Shown here piece by piece: positions 6,239-14,311 of a DNA stretch of 21,471 nucleotides (position 1 is the first letter of the stretch; every line of letters starts with the position of its first letter). The notes under the pieces were generated by a model. It worked only from the letters and a program-made list of their open reading frames with translations. It had not been told where the DNA came from and ran no database searches. The DNA is from Breoghania sp037026715 (lineage in GTDB: Bacteria; Pseudomonadota; Alphaproteobacteria; Rhizobiales; Stappiaceae): contig NZ_JBANCG010000018.1 in the NCBI RefSeq assembly GCF_037026715.1, forward strand, positions 1 through 21,471, in the 5' to 3' direction. The position numbers and the translations under genes were made by a program.

Positions 6239-7311
6239 GGCCCGCAAAGATCCCCGCAACGATCATCACCGGCTTTCTCGGGGCCGGCAAGACGACGCTG
6301 GTGCGTCACCTGCTGGAAACTGCCGGCGGCAAGCGCATTGCGCTCATCGTCAACGAGTTCGGCGACATGGGATTCGATGGCGGCATGTTGTCGGAATGCG
6401 ATGTGCCGGGTTGCCGGGCGGAGGAAGTGATCGAACTCACCAACGGATGCATCTGCTGCACGGTGGCCGACGACTTCCTTCCGGCGATGCAGGCGCTCAT
6501 GAAGCGCGATCCGGCGCCCGAGCATATCGTGATCGAGACGTCGGGGCTCGCCTTGCCGCAGCCGCTGGTGCGGGCCTTTCAATGGCCGGACGTGCGCGAA
6601 CGGGTGACGGTGGACGGCGTGGTGACCGTCGTCGATGCGCGGGCCGTGGCCGACGGACACGTGGCGATGGACGAGAACGCTGTCGCCGCCCAGCGCGCAG
6701 CGGACGAAGCTCTTGATCACGAAAGCCCGATAGAGGAGCTTTTCGAAGATCAGTTGCGGTGCGCCGATCTGATCGTGCTTTCCAAGGCGGATCTGTGTTC
6801 CGACACGGAGCTGGCAAGAGTGCAGAGCCGTGTGGCTGAGGATGCGCGCGCCGATGTGGCGATGCTCAAGTCGGATATGGGCAAGCTTCCCGCCGCGATC
6901 CTGCTCGGGCTCGAAAGCGGCGCCGAGGACGACATGGAGAGCCGTCGGGCCCATCACGATCACCATCATGACGACGATGACGATCATGATGACGACGATC
7001 ACGACCACCACGACGATCATCACCACGACGATTTCGACAGCTTCGTGGTGCGCGCGGCACCGGCGACATCGCTGGGCGATGCCAAGCAGCGGGTTGCGGC
7101 CATCGTCGCCTTGCCCGGTGTGCTGCGGGTGAAGGGACATATGTGGGTTGCGGGCAAGCCGGCGCCTGCCGTCGTCCAGGCCGTTGGGCCGCGTGTGGAG
7201 GCCTGGTTCGCCCCCTCCGCCGACAGACGCCCCGGTCTGGTCGTGATCGGGCTCAAGGGACTTCCGAAAGCGAAGATCGAAGCAATGCTCGCCGAGGAAC
7301 CCGTCGGGTAG
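6235..7311 (+). CDS. cobW: CobW, G3E-family GTPase of cobalamin biosynthesis
   Basis: CobW is a COG0523/G3E-type metallochaperone GTPase thought to deliver cobalt to the cobaltochelatase. The 358-residue protein shows the Walker A motif GFLGAGKTT (13-21), the metal-binding CxCC motif as C72-I-C74-C75, the ETSGLA segment and an SKAD guanine-specificity motif. A low-complexity His/Asp run occupies about residues 239-269 (DNA 6950-7040), followed by the usual CobW C-terminal domain with the KGHMWVAG block. Such His-rich stretches are common in this family and probably store or capture metal. The start overlaps the cobP stop in an ATGA, indicating translational coupling, and cobN follows 43 bases later. 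Confidence 0.96.
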   Translation: MRPAKIPATIITGFLGAGKTTLVRHLLETAGGKRIALIVNEFGDMGFDGGMLSECDVPGCRAEEVIELTNGCICCTVADDFLPAMQALMKRDPAPEHIVIETSGLALPQPLVRAFQWPDVRERVTVDGVVTVVDARAVADGHVAMDENAVAAQRAADEALDHESPIEELFEDQLRCADLIVLSKADLCSDTELARVQSRVAEDARADVAMLKSDMGKLPAAILLGLESGAEDDMESRRAHHDHHHDDDDDHDDDDHDHHDDHHHDDFDSFVVRAAPATSLGDAKQRVAAIVALPGVLRVKGHMWVAGKPAPAVVQAVGPRVEAWFAPSADRRPGLVVIGLKGLPKAKIEAMLAEEPVG

Positions 7312-7354
7312 GCGGTCGTTTCCGCAATTTTTCGAAAGGCGGGCCTCTCAAACG

Positions 7355-10300
7355 ATGCATATCCCGGTCACTCAGGCGCGACGCATCGACGATGGCGAGA
7401 GCGCGGTTGATCTCGGCCAGACGCCGGGTGATATCGTCATCCTGTCGGCGGCCGACACGGAGCTCGCCGGCTTCGCGGCGGCCGCGCAGGGGCTGGAGGA
7501 CTGCGCGGCCACGGTGCGGCTTGCAAGCCTCATGGCGCTCGGCCATCCCTATTCCATCGATCTCTATGTGGAGAAGACGGTTTCCCGCGCGAAGCTGGTT
7601 TTCGTGCGGCTGCTGGGAGGACGGGGCTACTGGCCCTACGGACTGGAGCGGCTGACGGAGGCTGCGCGTGCGGAGGGCTTCAAACTCGTCGTGGTACCGG
7701 GCGATGACAAGTGGGACGAGGCGCTCGCCGCGCATTCGACCGTCGAGCCGGAGGTCGCCGAGCGCCTGTGGCGCTACTGCGTGGAAGGGGGCGCGGAAAA
7801 CCTCCGTCATGCCCTGCGATTTGCCGGAAGCCTGATTGGCAGGGCAAGCGAGCCGCCATTGCCGCGTCCGCTGCCGCGCGCCGGCCTCTGGTGGCCCGAC
7901 CTCGACAGACCGACGCTCGATGCCGTACGCGCGCGCTGGAGCGATGCGGGCAGGCCGGTGGCCGCAATCGTCTTCTATCGCGCCCTTGTGCAGGGCGCTG
8001 CGACCGCTCCCGTGGCCAGTCTCGTCGAGGAACTCGACAAGGCGGGCATCAACGCCTTGCCGGTCTTTGTCGCCAGTCTCAAGGACGCCTCATCGGCGGC
8101 GATTCTCGCCGGTCTTTTTTCCGAAAGTCCGCCCGATGTCGTCCTGAACGCGACCGCATTCGCGCTTTCCTCGGCAGCAGGCGCCTTCCGGCCGACTGTT
8201 CTGGACCAGCCCGATCGCCCCGTGCTTCAGGTGGTTTTTTCCTCGTCCAGCAAGGCGGGTTGGCAGGAAAGCGACCGAGGTCTTTCCATCCGGGATCTCG
8301 CCATGCACGTGGTGCTTCCGGAACTCGATGGCCGGCTGTTCACACGTGCGGTCTCCTTCAAGGAGGCCGGCGAACCGGATGCCCGAACGCAGAGTTCTCC
8401 CGTCCGTTTCGCTCCCGAAACGGCGCGCGTCCGTTTCGTCGCCGAACTGGCTGCGAACTGGTCGAAACTCGGGCGGAAAACGCCGTCGCAACGAAAGGTC
8501 GCGCTGCTTCTCGCCAATTACCCGAACAAGGATGGGCGGCTGGCGAACGGTGTCGGGCTCGATACGCCCGCCTCCACGGTGGCAATCCTGAAGGCGATGG
8601 AAGAGGCCGGGTATGCGCTGGAGGGCGTGCCTGCGCACTCCGACGCGCTTATGAGCCTCATCGCCGGCGGTCCGACCAATGCGTTGAAACGGAGCCGACA
8701 GGGCGGCGTGACGCTCAGCCTCAAGCGCTACCGGGAAATGTTCGCCGGTCTTCCTGAAGCCATGCGAAAGGCCGTCGTCGATCGCTGGGGCGCGCCGGAG
8801 GATGATCCCTTCGTTGTTGCGGGAGACTTCCGCCTGGCGGTTCACCGCTTCGGGGCTGCGGCCGTCGCGATCCAGCCCGCGCGCGGATACAACATCGATC
8901 CGAAGGAGACCTATCACGCGCCGGATCTCGTGCCGCCGCATTTCTACTTCGCGACCTATTTCTGGCTTCGCGCGGAGTTTGGCGCCGATGCGGTGATCCA
9001 TGTCGGCAAGCACGGCAATCTGGAATGGCTGCCGGGCAAGGCGCTGGCGCTTTCGGAAGGCTGCTATCCCGAAGCTGTCCTCGGGCCCATTCCGAACCTC
9101 TATCCCTTCATTGTCAACGATCCCGGCGAGGGCTCTCAAGCCAAGCGACGGCTCTCCTCGGTTATCGTCGATCACCTCACCCCGCCGATGACCCGGGCCG
9201 AAAGCCACGGCGTGGCGGTGGAACTGGAGGGGTTGCTGGACGAATACTACCTCGCCTCCGGCGTCGATCCGCGCCGGATGGAGGCGCTCGAGACCGATAT
9301 CTTCGATCTCGCGGCCCGTTACGGCCTGGATATCGATGTCGGCATCACAAAGGATATGGATCGCGCCGATCGGCTGACCCGCATCGATGCGCATCTGTGC
9401 GACCTCAAGGAACTGCAGATCCGCGACGGTCTGCATGTACTGGGTGCCGCGCCGGATGGCGTCCAGTTGCGCGACCTGCTGGTCGCGCTTGCCCGTGTGC
9501 CGCGCGGCACGCAGGAAGGTGACGGCAGTCTGCACCGGGCGATCGCGCGGGATCTCGGCTTCATGGATCTCCCGTTCGACCCTCTGGATTGCGATATGGC
9601 CGAGCCCTGGACGGGGCCGCGCCCTCAGCTTCTCGCAGATCTGTGCGACAGCGCCTGGCGGACCGCTGGCGATACGGTGGAACGGATCGAGCTCGCGGCG
9701 AAATTTCTGATCGATAATCCAGAAAAATCAGAATCTTATGGGATTTTTACGACATCCGTTGTCAAGTCGGTTCTGAACGATCTTAAGAAACGCATTCAAA
9801 TATCTGGCAATAAAGAAATAAATGCTATTCTCAAGGGGCTGGACGGGCGGTTCGTACCGCCGGGACCCTCCGGCGCCCCGACGCGGGGGCGGCCGGATGT
9901 GTTGCCGACCGGGCGCAATTTCTTTTCGGTCGATGTGCGCGCCGTGCCAAGCGAACTTGCTTGGCGGCTCGGCCGGCTCTCGGCCGAACGGCTGGCGGAG
10001 CGCTATTTCGAGGAGGAGGGCGAGTGGCCCTCGGCCATCGCTCTGACCGCCTGGGGAACCTCGAACATGCGCACCGGCGGCGACGATATCGCCCAGGCGC
10101 TGGCGCTGATCGGCGTCTCTCCGGTCTGGGAGCCGGGCTCGGGTCGGGTCACCGGGTTCGAGGTCATTCCCCTTAGCGAGCTGGGGCGCCCGCGGATCGA
10201 CGTGACCTTGAGGATTTCCGGGTTCTTCCGGGACGCCTTTCCGCATCAGATCGATCTCTTCGACAGCGCCGTGCGCGCGGTATCGGAGTTGCGCGAGCCT

Positions 10301-11107
10301 GAAGACGCCAATCCGATCGCGGCGCGCGTTCGCGCGGAAGCGGCGCGGCTTGAGATGTCCGGGATCGACAGCGCCGCTGCCAGGCGGCGGGCCTCCTTCC
10401 GCGTGTTCGGCTCGAAGCCCGGAGCTTACGGTGCCGGCCTCCAGGCGCTGATCGATGAGGGCATCTGGAGCGGACGCGAGGATTTCTCCGACGCCTTCCT
10501 GACATGGGGCGGTTATGCCTATGGCAGCGGCGCGGAGGGCGATGGGGCTCGCACGGAGCTGGAAACCCGCCTCGGGACGACGGACGCGGTGGTCCACAAC
10601 CAGGACAACCGCGAGCACGATCTCCTCGATTCCGATGATTACTACCAGTTCGAGGGCGGGCTCGCGGCAACGGTGGAAACGCTGAAGGGCGAAGCTCCGC
10701 GCGTCTTCCACAATGATCACTCCCGGCCGGAGCGGCCGGTCGTGCGCACTCTGGAGGAAGAGATCGCGCGCGTGGTCCGTGGTCGCGCCGCAAATCCGAA
10801 GTGGATCGCCGGCGTCATGCGGCATGGCTACAAGGGCGCTTTCGAGATCGCGGCGACCGTCGACTATCTCTACGCCTTCGCGGCAACCACGCATGCGGTC
10901 AAGGACCATCATTTCGACCAGCTCTATGCGGCCTACGTCGAAGACCGAACGGTAAGGGACTTCATTTTGGAAAAGAACCCGGCAGCCCTGTCGGAGATCG
11001 CGGAGCGCCTTAAGGATGCGATTGCGCGGGGGCTGTGGCGGCCGCGTCGCAACAGCGCCTATGATCAATTGAGCCGGCTTGCGCGGCCGGCGGAGGAAAA
11101 CGCCTGA
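7355..11107 (+). CDS. cobN: Cobaltochelatase subunit CobN
   Basis: CobN is the large subunit of the ATP-dependent aerobic cobaltochelatase that inserts cobalt into hydrogenobyrinic acid a,c-diamide, working with CobS and CobT, which are not in this window. The 1250-residue length is normal. Recognisable family blocks include DLGQTPGDIVILSAADTEL near the start, HVGKHGNLEWLPGKALALS, GPIPNLYPFIVNDPGEG, GRPDVLPTGRNFFSVD, TWGGYAYG and the C-terminal KWIAGVMRHGYKGAFEIAAT. The ribosome site before ATG 7355 is weak, but the start matches the family N-terminus. Residues about 787-828 (9713-9838) are encoded by AT-rich codons unlike the rest of the gene. cobO follows after nine bases. Confidence 0.97.
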   Translation: MHIPVTQARRIDDGESAVDLGQTPGDIVILSAADTELAGFAAAAQGLEDCAATVRLASLMALGHPYSIDLYVEKTVSRAKLVFVRLLGGRGYWPYGLERLTEAARAEGFKLVVVPGDDKWDEALAAHSTVEPEVAERLWRYCVEGGAENLRHALRFAGSLIGRASEPPLPRPLPRAGLWWPDLDRPTLDAVRARWSDAGRPVAAIVFYRALVQGAATAPVASLVEELDKAGINALPVFVASLKDASSAAILAGLFSESPPDVVLNATAFALSSAAGAFRPTVLDQPDRPVLQVVFSSSSKAGWQESDRGLSIRDLAMHVVLPELDGRLFTRAVSFKEAGEPDARTQSSPVRFAPETARVRFVAELAANWSKLGRKTPSQRKVALLLANYPNKDGRLANGVGLDTPASTVAILKAMEEAGYALEGVPAHSDALMSLIAGGPTNALKRSRQGGVTLSLKRYREMFAGLPEAMRKAVVDRWGAPEDDPFVVAGDFRLAVHRFGAAAVAIQPARGYNIDPKETYHAPDLVPPHFYFATYFWLRAEFGADAVIHVGKHGNLEWLPGKALALSEGCYPEAVLGPIPNLYPFIVNDPGEGSQAKRRLSSVIVDHLTPPMTRAESHGVAVELEGLLDEYYLASGVDPRRMEALETDIFDLAARYGLDIDVGITKDMDRADRLTRIDAHLCDLKELQIRDGLHVLGAAPDGVQLRDLLVALARVPRGTQEGDGSLHRAIARDLGFMDLPFDPLDCDMAEPWTGPRPQLLADLCDSAWRTAGDTVERIELAAKFLIDNPEKSESYGIFTTSVVKSVLNDLKKRIQISGNKEINAILKGLDGRFVPPGPSGAPTRGRPDVLPTGRNFFSVDVRAVPSELAWRLGRLSAERLAERYFEEEGEWPSAIALTAWGTSNMRTGGDDIAQALALIGVSPVWEPGSGRVTGFEVIPLSELGRPRIDVTLRISGFFRDAFPHQIDLFDSAVRAVSELREPEDANPIAARVRAEAARLEMSGIDSAAARRRASFRVFGSKPGAYGAGLQALIDEGIWSGREDFSDAFLTWGGYAYGSGAEGDGARTELETRLGTTDAVVHNQDNREHDLLDSDDYYQFEGGLAATVETLKGEAPRVFHNDHSRPERPVVRTLEEEIARVVRGRAANPKWIAGVMRHGYKGAFEIAATVDYLYAFAATTHAVKDHHFDQLYAAYVEDRTVRDFILEKNPAALSEIAERLKDAIARGLWRPRRNSAYDQLSRLARPAEENA

Positions 11108-11116
11108 GGAGAGGCC

Positions 11117-11743
11117 ATGGCCAAGCAGGACATGAGCGAGGCGGAGCTGGATGCCCGTCACGCCGAGAAGATGAAAAAGAAGAAGGCCGCCCGCGACAAG
11201 ATCATGGCGACCAAGACGATCGAGAAAGGGCTCCTGATCGTCCACACCGGCAAGGGCAAGGGAAAGTCCACAGCCGGATTCGGAATGATCTTCCGTGCCC
11301 TTGGCCACGGCATGAAGGTGGCCGTCGTGCAATTTGTGAAGGGGCGCATCGAGACCGGCGAGCGCATGGCTCTGGATCGGTTTTCGGATCAGGTGACGAT
11401 CCGGCGGATGGGCGAGGGCTTCACCTGGGAAACCCAGGACCGCCAGCGCGACATCGCCGCCGCGCGACAGGCGTGGGATACGGCGAAGGAACTGATCTCG
11501 TCGCGCGAGTATCGCATCGTGCTGCTCGATGAGCTCAACATCGTGCTGCGATACGACTACGTGCCGATCGATGAGGTCGTCGCCTTCCTGCGCGACGAGA
11601 AGCCCGATGATGTCCATGTCATCATCACCGGACGCAACGCCAAGGACGAATTGATCGAGATCGCGGATCTCGTGACCGAGATGACCCAGATCAAGCACCC
11701 GTTCCGCTCCGGCGTAAAACCGCAGGTGGGAATTGAGTTCTGA
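11117..11743 (+). CDS. cobO: Cob(I)yrinic acid a,c-diamide adenosyltransferase
   Basis: CobO (CobA/BtuR family) transfers the 5'-deoxyadenosyl group from ATP to the cob(I)alt corrinoid. The 208-residue product has a charged N-terminal helix, then the inverted-orientation P-loop GKGKGKST at 45-52, VVQFVKGR, and the LLDELNIVLRYDY and VIITGRNA blocks typical of the family. It ends with the conserved HPFRSGVKPQVGIEF-type tail. A clear ribosome site (GAGGAGAGG) precedes ATG 11117. It is the last gene of the riboswitch-led operon: a large inverted repeat and a convergent gene follow. Confidence 0.97.
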   Translation: MAKQDMSEAELDARHAEKMKKKKAARDKIMATKTIEKGLLIVHTGKGKGKSTAGFGMIFRALGHGMKVAVVQFVKGRIETGERMALDRFSDQVTIRRMGEGFTWETQDRQRDIAAARQAWDTAKELISSREYRIVLLDELNIVLRYDYVPIDEVVAFLRDEKPDDVHVIITGRNAKDELIEIADLVTEMTQIKHPFRSGVKPQVGIEF

Positions 11744-11768
11744 GTGGTGCAAGGCGATGCGCAAAGAA

Positions 11769-11813
11769 CATCGGCCGTCAGGACCTTCGAGAAGGCAACC
11801 ATGACGGCCGATG
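11769..11813. terminator. 45-bp inverted repeat between convergent genes, probable bidirectional terminator
   Basis: CATCGGCCGTCA (11769-11780) and TGACGGCCGATG (11802-11813) pair perfectly over 12 bases. The 21-base spacer contains a second small dyad, CCTTC-GA-GAAGG. It lies 25 bases past cobO and 9 bases past the convergent membrane-protein gene. There is no T-run on either side, so it may block read-through or antisense transcription by structure, or act with Rho. Confidence 0.6.
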
Positions 11814-11822
11814 CAGACGGGC

Positions 11823-12146
11823 TCAGTTCCCCAGCAGCATGATCCCTTCAAGGATCACCAGCAGCACCAGGACGATGTAGGTCCATGCGGCGATGGGAAT
11901 GAAAAACAGCGTGGAGCGGTCGCGCAGGATGACGGTTTCGCCGCTTTGCGGATCGACGAGTTCACGCTGGCGGGAGGGATCGTTTCGCCAGCGGGCAAGG
12001 AAGTGGTTTCCGAGTGCTGCGATGCCGAACCCGATGGCAAGCGCAGCAGGAAAGCCGAGCGAGTGGCTCAGAAGGACGGCGATAAAGGCTCCCACGAAGC
12101 CGATGGCGAGGGTGCAGAGGCCCCAACCGGACCAGATGATGAACAA
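11823..12146 (-). CDS. Small integral membrane protein, function unknown
   Basis: The 107-residue product has a tight pair of hydrophobic helices at the N-terminus (about 5-28 and 32-48). A polar segment follows with RWRNDPSRQRELVDPQSGE. A C-terminal helix (about 82-105) completes an inner-membrane protein with three predicted spans. I place the start at TTG 12146, which has GGAGAG upstream and removes a 30-residue non-membrane extension; an ATG at 12236 remains possible. The gene points against cobO and sits within the cobalamin region. That placement hints at, but does not prove, a link to cobalt or corrinoid handling. I do not recognise a named family. Confidence 0.65.
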   Translation of the reverse strand: MFIIWSGWGLCTLAIGFVGAFIAVLLSHSLGFPAALAIGFGIAALGNHFLARWRNDPSRQRELVDPQSGETVILRDRSTLFFIPIAAWTYIVLVLLVILEGIMLLGN

Positions 12147-12556
12147 GGTATCTCTCCGTTGTATTCCTGTCGTCGTCCGGCACCAGGCGAGTACCTTTGC
12201 CGAGCCGTGGACTGACGGTGATAGGTGCGCGAACAATCGTTTTCGTTGCTTGCGTGAGCCTTGGGAGGGGGCTGCGGCCGTCTAAGACGCAATGCGTCGA
12301 TCCGGCAGCGAATCCGAAGAAAGCGCGGCCACGCACCGTGTCCGCGCTCTAGCCAGTCAATGTCCGATGATCAAGGCACCAGTGCATCGATACCGAAAAA
12401 CGGTGAGAAAAGCAGTGGATGGGAGCGGCCGACCTGCGATTATTTCGGAGCCATATCCATCACTGCGCAGGACCGAAAAGCAACCGCGAGGATGTCGATC
12501 TTTGTTATGGCGAGTATAGTCGCGGCAAGGCGGCTTTTTGAGCTTCAGGAGGAAAT
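12147..12556. other. Intergenic region between membrane protein and YrhK genes
   Basis: About 410 bases without a convincing gene. It should hold the divergent promoters of the two flanking genes. Visible structure includes the dyad GACGCA-A-TGCGTC at 12286-12298 and a hairpin with perfect 7-bp arms, AGCGCGG (12322-12328) and CCGCGCT (12342-12348). No cobalamin riboswitch blocks are seen here, so cobQ seems to lack its own riboswitch. Longer frames here (for example 12261-12734) look like out-of-frame shadows. Confidence 0.5.
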
Positions 12557-12829
12557 GTGGCGGCGCTTTTTGACCACGAGAACAGAACACGGACTCCCGT
12601 TCATGCGAAAACCACGACGCGCTACGAAATTGCGCGCACTGCCGTGGAGTTCGCGGCTGCCGTTGCCTTCATCGTCGGCAGCATCTTTTTTTTCTATGAT
12701 TCCCTTAAATACGCGGGCACCTGGCTGTTTGTGATCGGATCGGTCCTCTTTGCCGTTCGGCCCGCCGTGCGTCTGGCGATGGAGATCAATCTCGTGGCCT
12801 TGTCCGGCGACAGCGACAACGAGAGATGA
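12557..12829 (+). CDS. YrhK-family small membrane protein
   Basis: The 90-residue product carries the YrhK domain: an N-terminal polar segment with RYEIARTAVEFAAAVAF, two membrane helices (about 30-48 and 54-70) and a short polar tail. The family's function is unknown. The GTG start at 12557 is preceded by AGGAGGAAAT. Its TGA stop overlaps the cobQ start in an ATGA, so translation of cobQ is probably coupled to it. This tight link suggests co-expression with cobalamin synthesis but does not establish a role there. Confidence 0.85.
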   Translation: MAALFDHENRTRTPVHAKTTTRYEIARTAVEFAAAVAFIVGSIFFFYDSLKYAGTWLFVIGSVLFAVRPAVRLAMEINLVALSGDSDNER

Positions 12830-14295
12830 CCCGCGTACCCGCTCTCATGATCCAGGGCACGGGATCGAATGTCGGCAAGAGCCTCATCGTGGCCGGACTG
12901 GCGCGCGCGCTTGTGCGGCGCGGCATGCGGGTGATGCCCTTCAAGCCGCAGAACATGTCGAACAACGCCGCCGTGACCGACGATGGCGGCGAGATCGGCC
13001 GCGCCCAGGCCCTGCAGGCGCGGGCAGCGCGGGTGGCGCCGACGGTCCACATGAACCCGGTGCTCCTGAAGCCGGAATCCGAAACTGGTGCGCAGGTGAT
13101 CGTGCAGGGCACGCGCGTCGCGACGCTCAAGGCGCGCGATTATGGCCGCCGGAAAGCGGACCTTCTGCCCAAAGTGCTGGACAGCTTCCGGCGGATCGAG
13201 GGCCTTGCCGACATCGTTCTGGTGGAGGGCGCGGGAAGCCCGGCGGAAATCAATCTGCGCGCCGGCGACATTGCGAACATGGGGTTCGCATCTGCTGCAG
13301 ACCTGCCTGTGGTGCTGGTCGGCGATATTGATCGGGGGGGCGTCATCGCGTCCCTGGTGGGGACGCATTGCGTTCTGGAGGAATGTGAGAGAGATCGAAT
13401 AAAAGCATTCATAATCAATTGCTTTCGCGGAGATATTTCACTGTTTTCTGAAGGCGTGGTGGAGATCGAACGGCGTACGGGCTGGCGGTCGCTCGGTACG
13501 GTTCCGTGGTTTGCGCAGGCGGCGCATTTGCCGGCGGAAGACGTCCTCGGCCTTGCGGAGGGAAGAGGAAGCGGCCCGAGCGGACAGCCGGTCAAGGTCA
13601 TCGTGCCTGTTGTCGGCCGGATCGCCAATTTCGATGATCTCGACCCCTTGCGGATGGAGCCGGGTGTGGATCTGAGACTTGTGCAGGCAGGCGAAGCTCT
13701 GCCGGGAGATGCCGATCTCGTTTTGTTGCCGGGATCCAAATCGACGATCGCGGACCTGGCCTTTTTCCGGGCGCAGGGCTGGGACATCGATCTGGCGGCG
13801 CATCGCCGCCGCGGCGGAACCGTTCTCGGGCTTTGCGGCGGCTATCAGATGCTGGGCCGCACGATTGCCGATCCCGACGGCCTCGAAGGCAAGCCTGACA
13901 CAGTCGCCGGTCTTGGCCTCCTTGAAGTCGAGACAGTGCTTCGCGATGACAAGACGCTCAGCATCACGCATGGGAGACACATTGCGACCGGCACCCCGGT
14001 TTCAGGCTATGAGATCCATCTTGGGCGGACCCGGGGGGCGGACTGCGCGCGCCCTATGATGGAGATCGACGGCCGGATGGATGGCGCCGTCTCAGCCGAT
14101 GGTCTCGTGATGGGCTCATACATGCACGGCCTGTTCGGCTCAGACGCTTTTCGCGCCGGCTTCCTGAAAAGCCTGGGCGGGGTGTCGGGGGTCGCGTATG
14201 AGACGCGGGTGGAGGCGGCTCTCGAGGCCCTCGCGGATCATCTTGAAAGTGCGCTGGACATGGAGGCGCTGCTTGCGATCGCGCGGGCGCGGTGA
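12826..14295 (+). CDS. cobQ: Cobyric acid synthase (glutamine-hydrolysing)
   Basis: CobQ performs the four ATP-dependent amidations that turn adenosylcobyrinic acid a,c-diamide into adenosylcobyric acid, using glutamine. The 489-residue product has an N-terminal dethiobiotin-synthetase-like ATPase (IQGTGSNVGKSL, FKPQNMSNNAAVTDDGGEIG, VEGAGSPAEINL). Its C-terminal class-I-type amidotransferase domain has catalytic Cys337 in LCGGYQMLG and His434 in YMHGLFG, with LLPGSKSTIADL at the domain join. Length is normal. It overlaps the YrhK gene by four bases. A short AT-rich patch (13381-13440, 35 percent GC by count) encodes residues about 186-205. The gene ends 13 bases before the convergent DUF938 gene. 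Confidence 0.97.
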   Translation: MTRVPALMIQGTGSNVGKSLIVAGLARALVRRGMRVMPFKPQNMSNNAAVTDDGGEIGRAQALQARAARVAPTVHMNPVLLKPESETGAQVIVQGTRVATLKARDYGRRKADLLPKVLDSFRRIEGLADIVLVEGAGSPAEINLRAGDIANMGFASAADLPVVLVGDIDRGGVIASLVGTHCVLEECERDRIKAFIINCFRGDISLFSEGVVEIERRTGWRSLGTVPWFAQAAHLPAEDVLGLAEGRGSGPSGQPVKVIVPVVGRIANFDDLDPLRMEPGVDLRLVQAGEALPGDADLVLLPGSKSTIADLAFFRAQGWDIDLAAHRRRGGTVLGLCGGYQMLGRTIADPDGLEGKPDTVAGLGLLEVETVLRDDKTLSITHGRHIATGTPVSGYEIHLGRTRGADCARPMMEIDGRMDGAVSADGLVMGSYMHGLFGSDAFRAGFLKSLGGVSGVAYETRVEAALEALADHLESALDMEALLAIARAR

Positions 14296-14311
14296 CGCGG
14301 GGAGGGCGTCA
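14293..14311. other. Inverted repeat joining the stop codons of two convergent genes
   Basis: TGACGC (14293-14298) and GCGTCA (14306-14311) pair perfectly around a 7-base loop. The outer three bases of each arm are the TGA stop codons of cobQ and of the DUF938 gene. Only a weak T-rich stretch (CTCTTT) follows on the plus strand, so termination strength is uncertain. Confidence 0.45.

Noticed and set aside
5794..7140. 448-codon open frame antisense to cobP and cobW
   Set aside because: It mirrors the codon bias of well-supported cob genes; its low-complexity part is the reverse of the CobW His/Asp tract.
9728..11851. 707-codon open frame antisense to cobN and cobO
   Set aside because: A long antisense frame in GC-rich DNA opposite two clear genes, with no domain or ribosome site.
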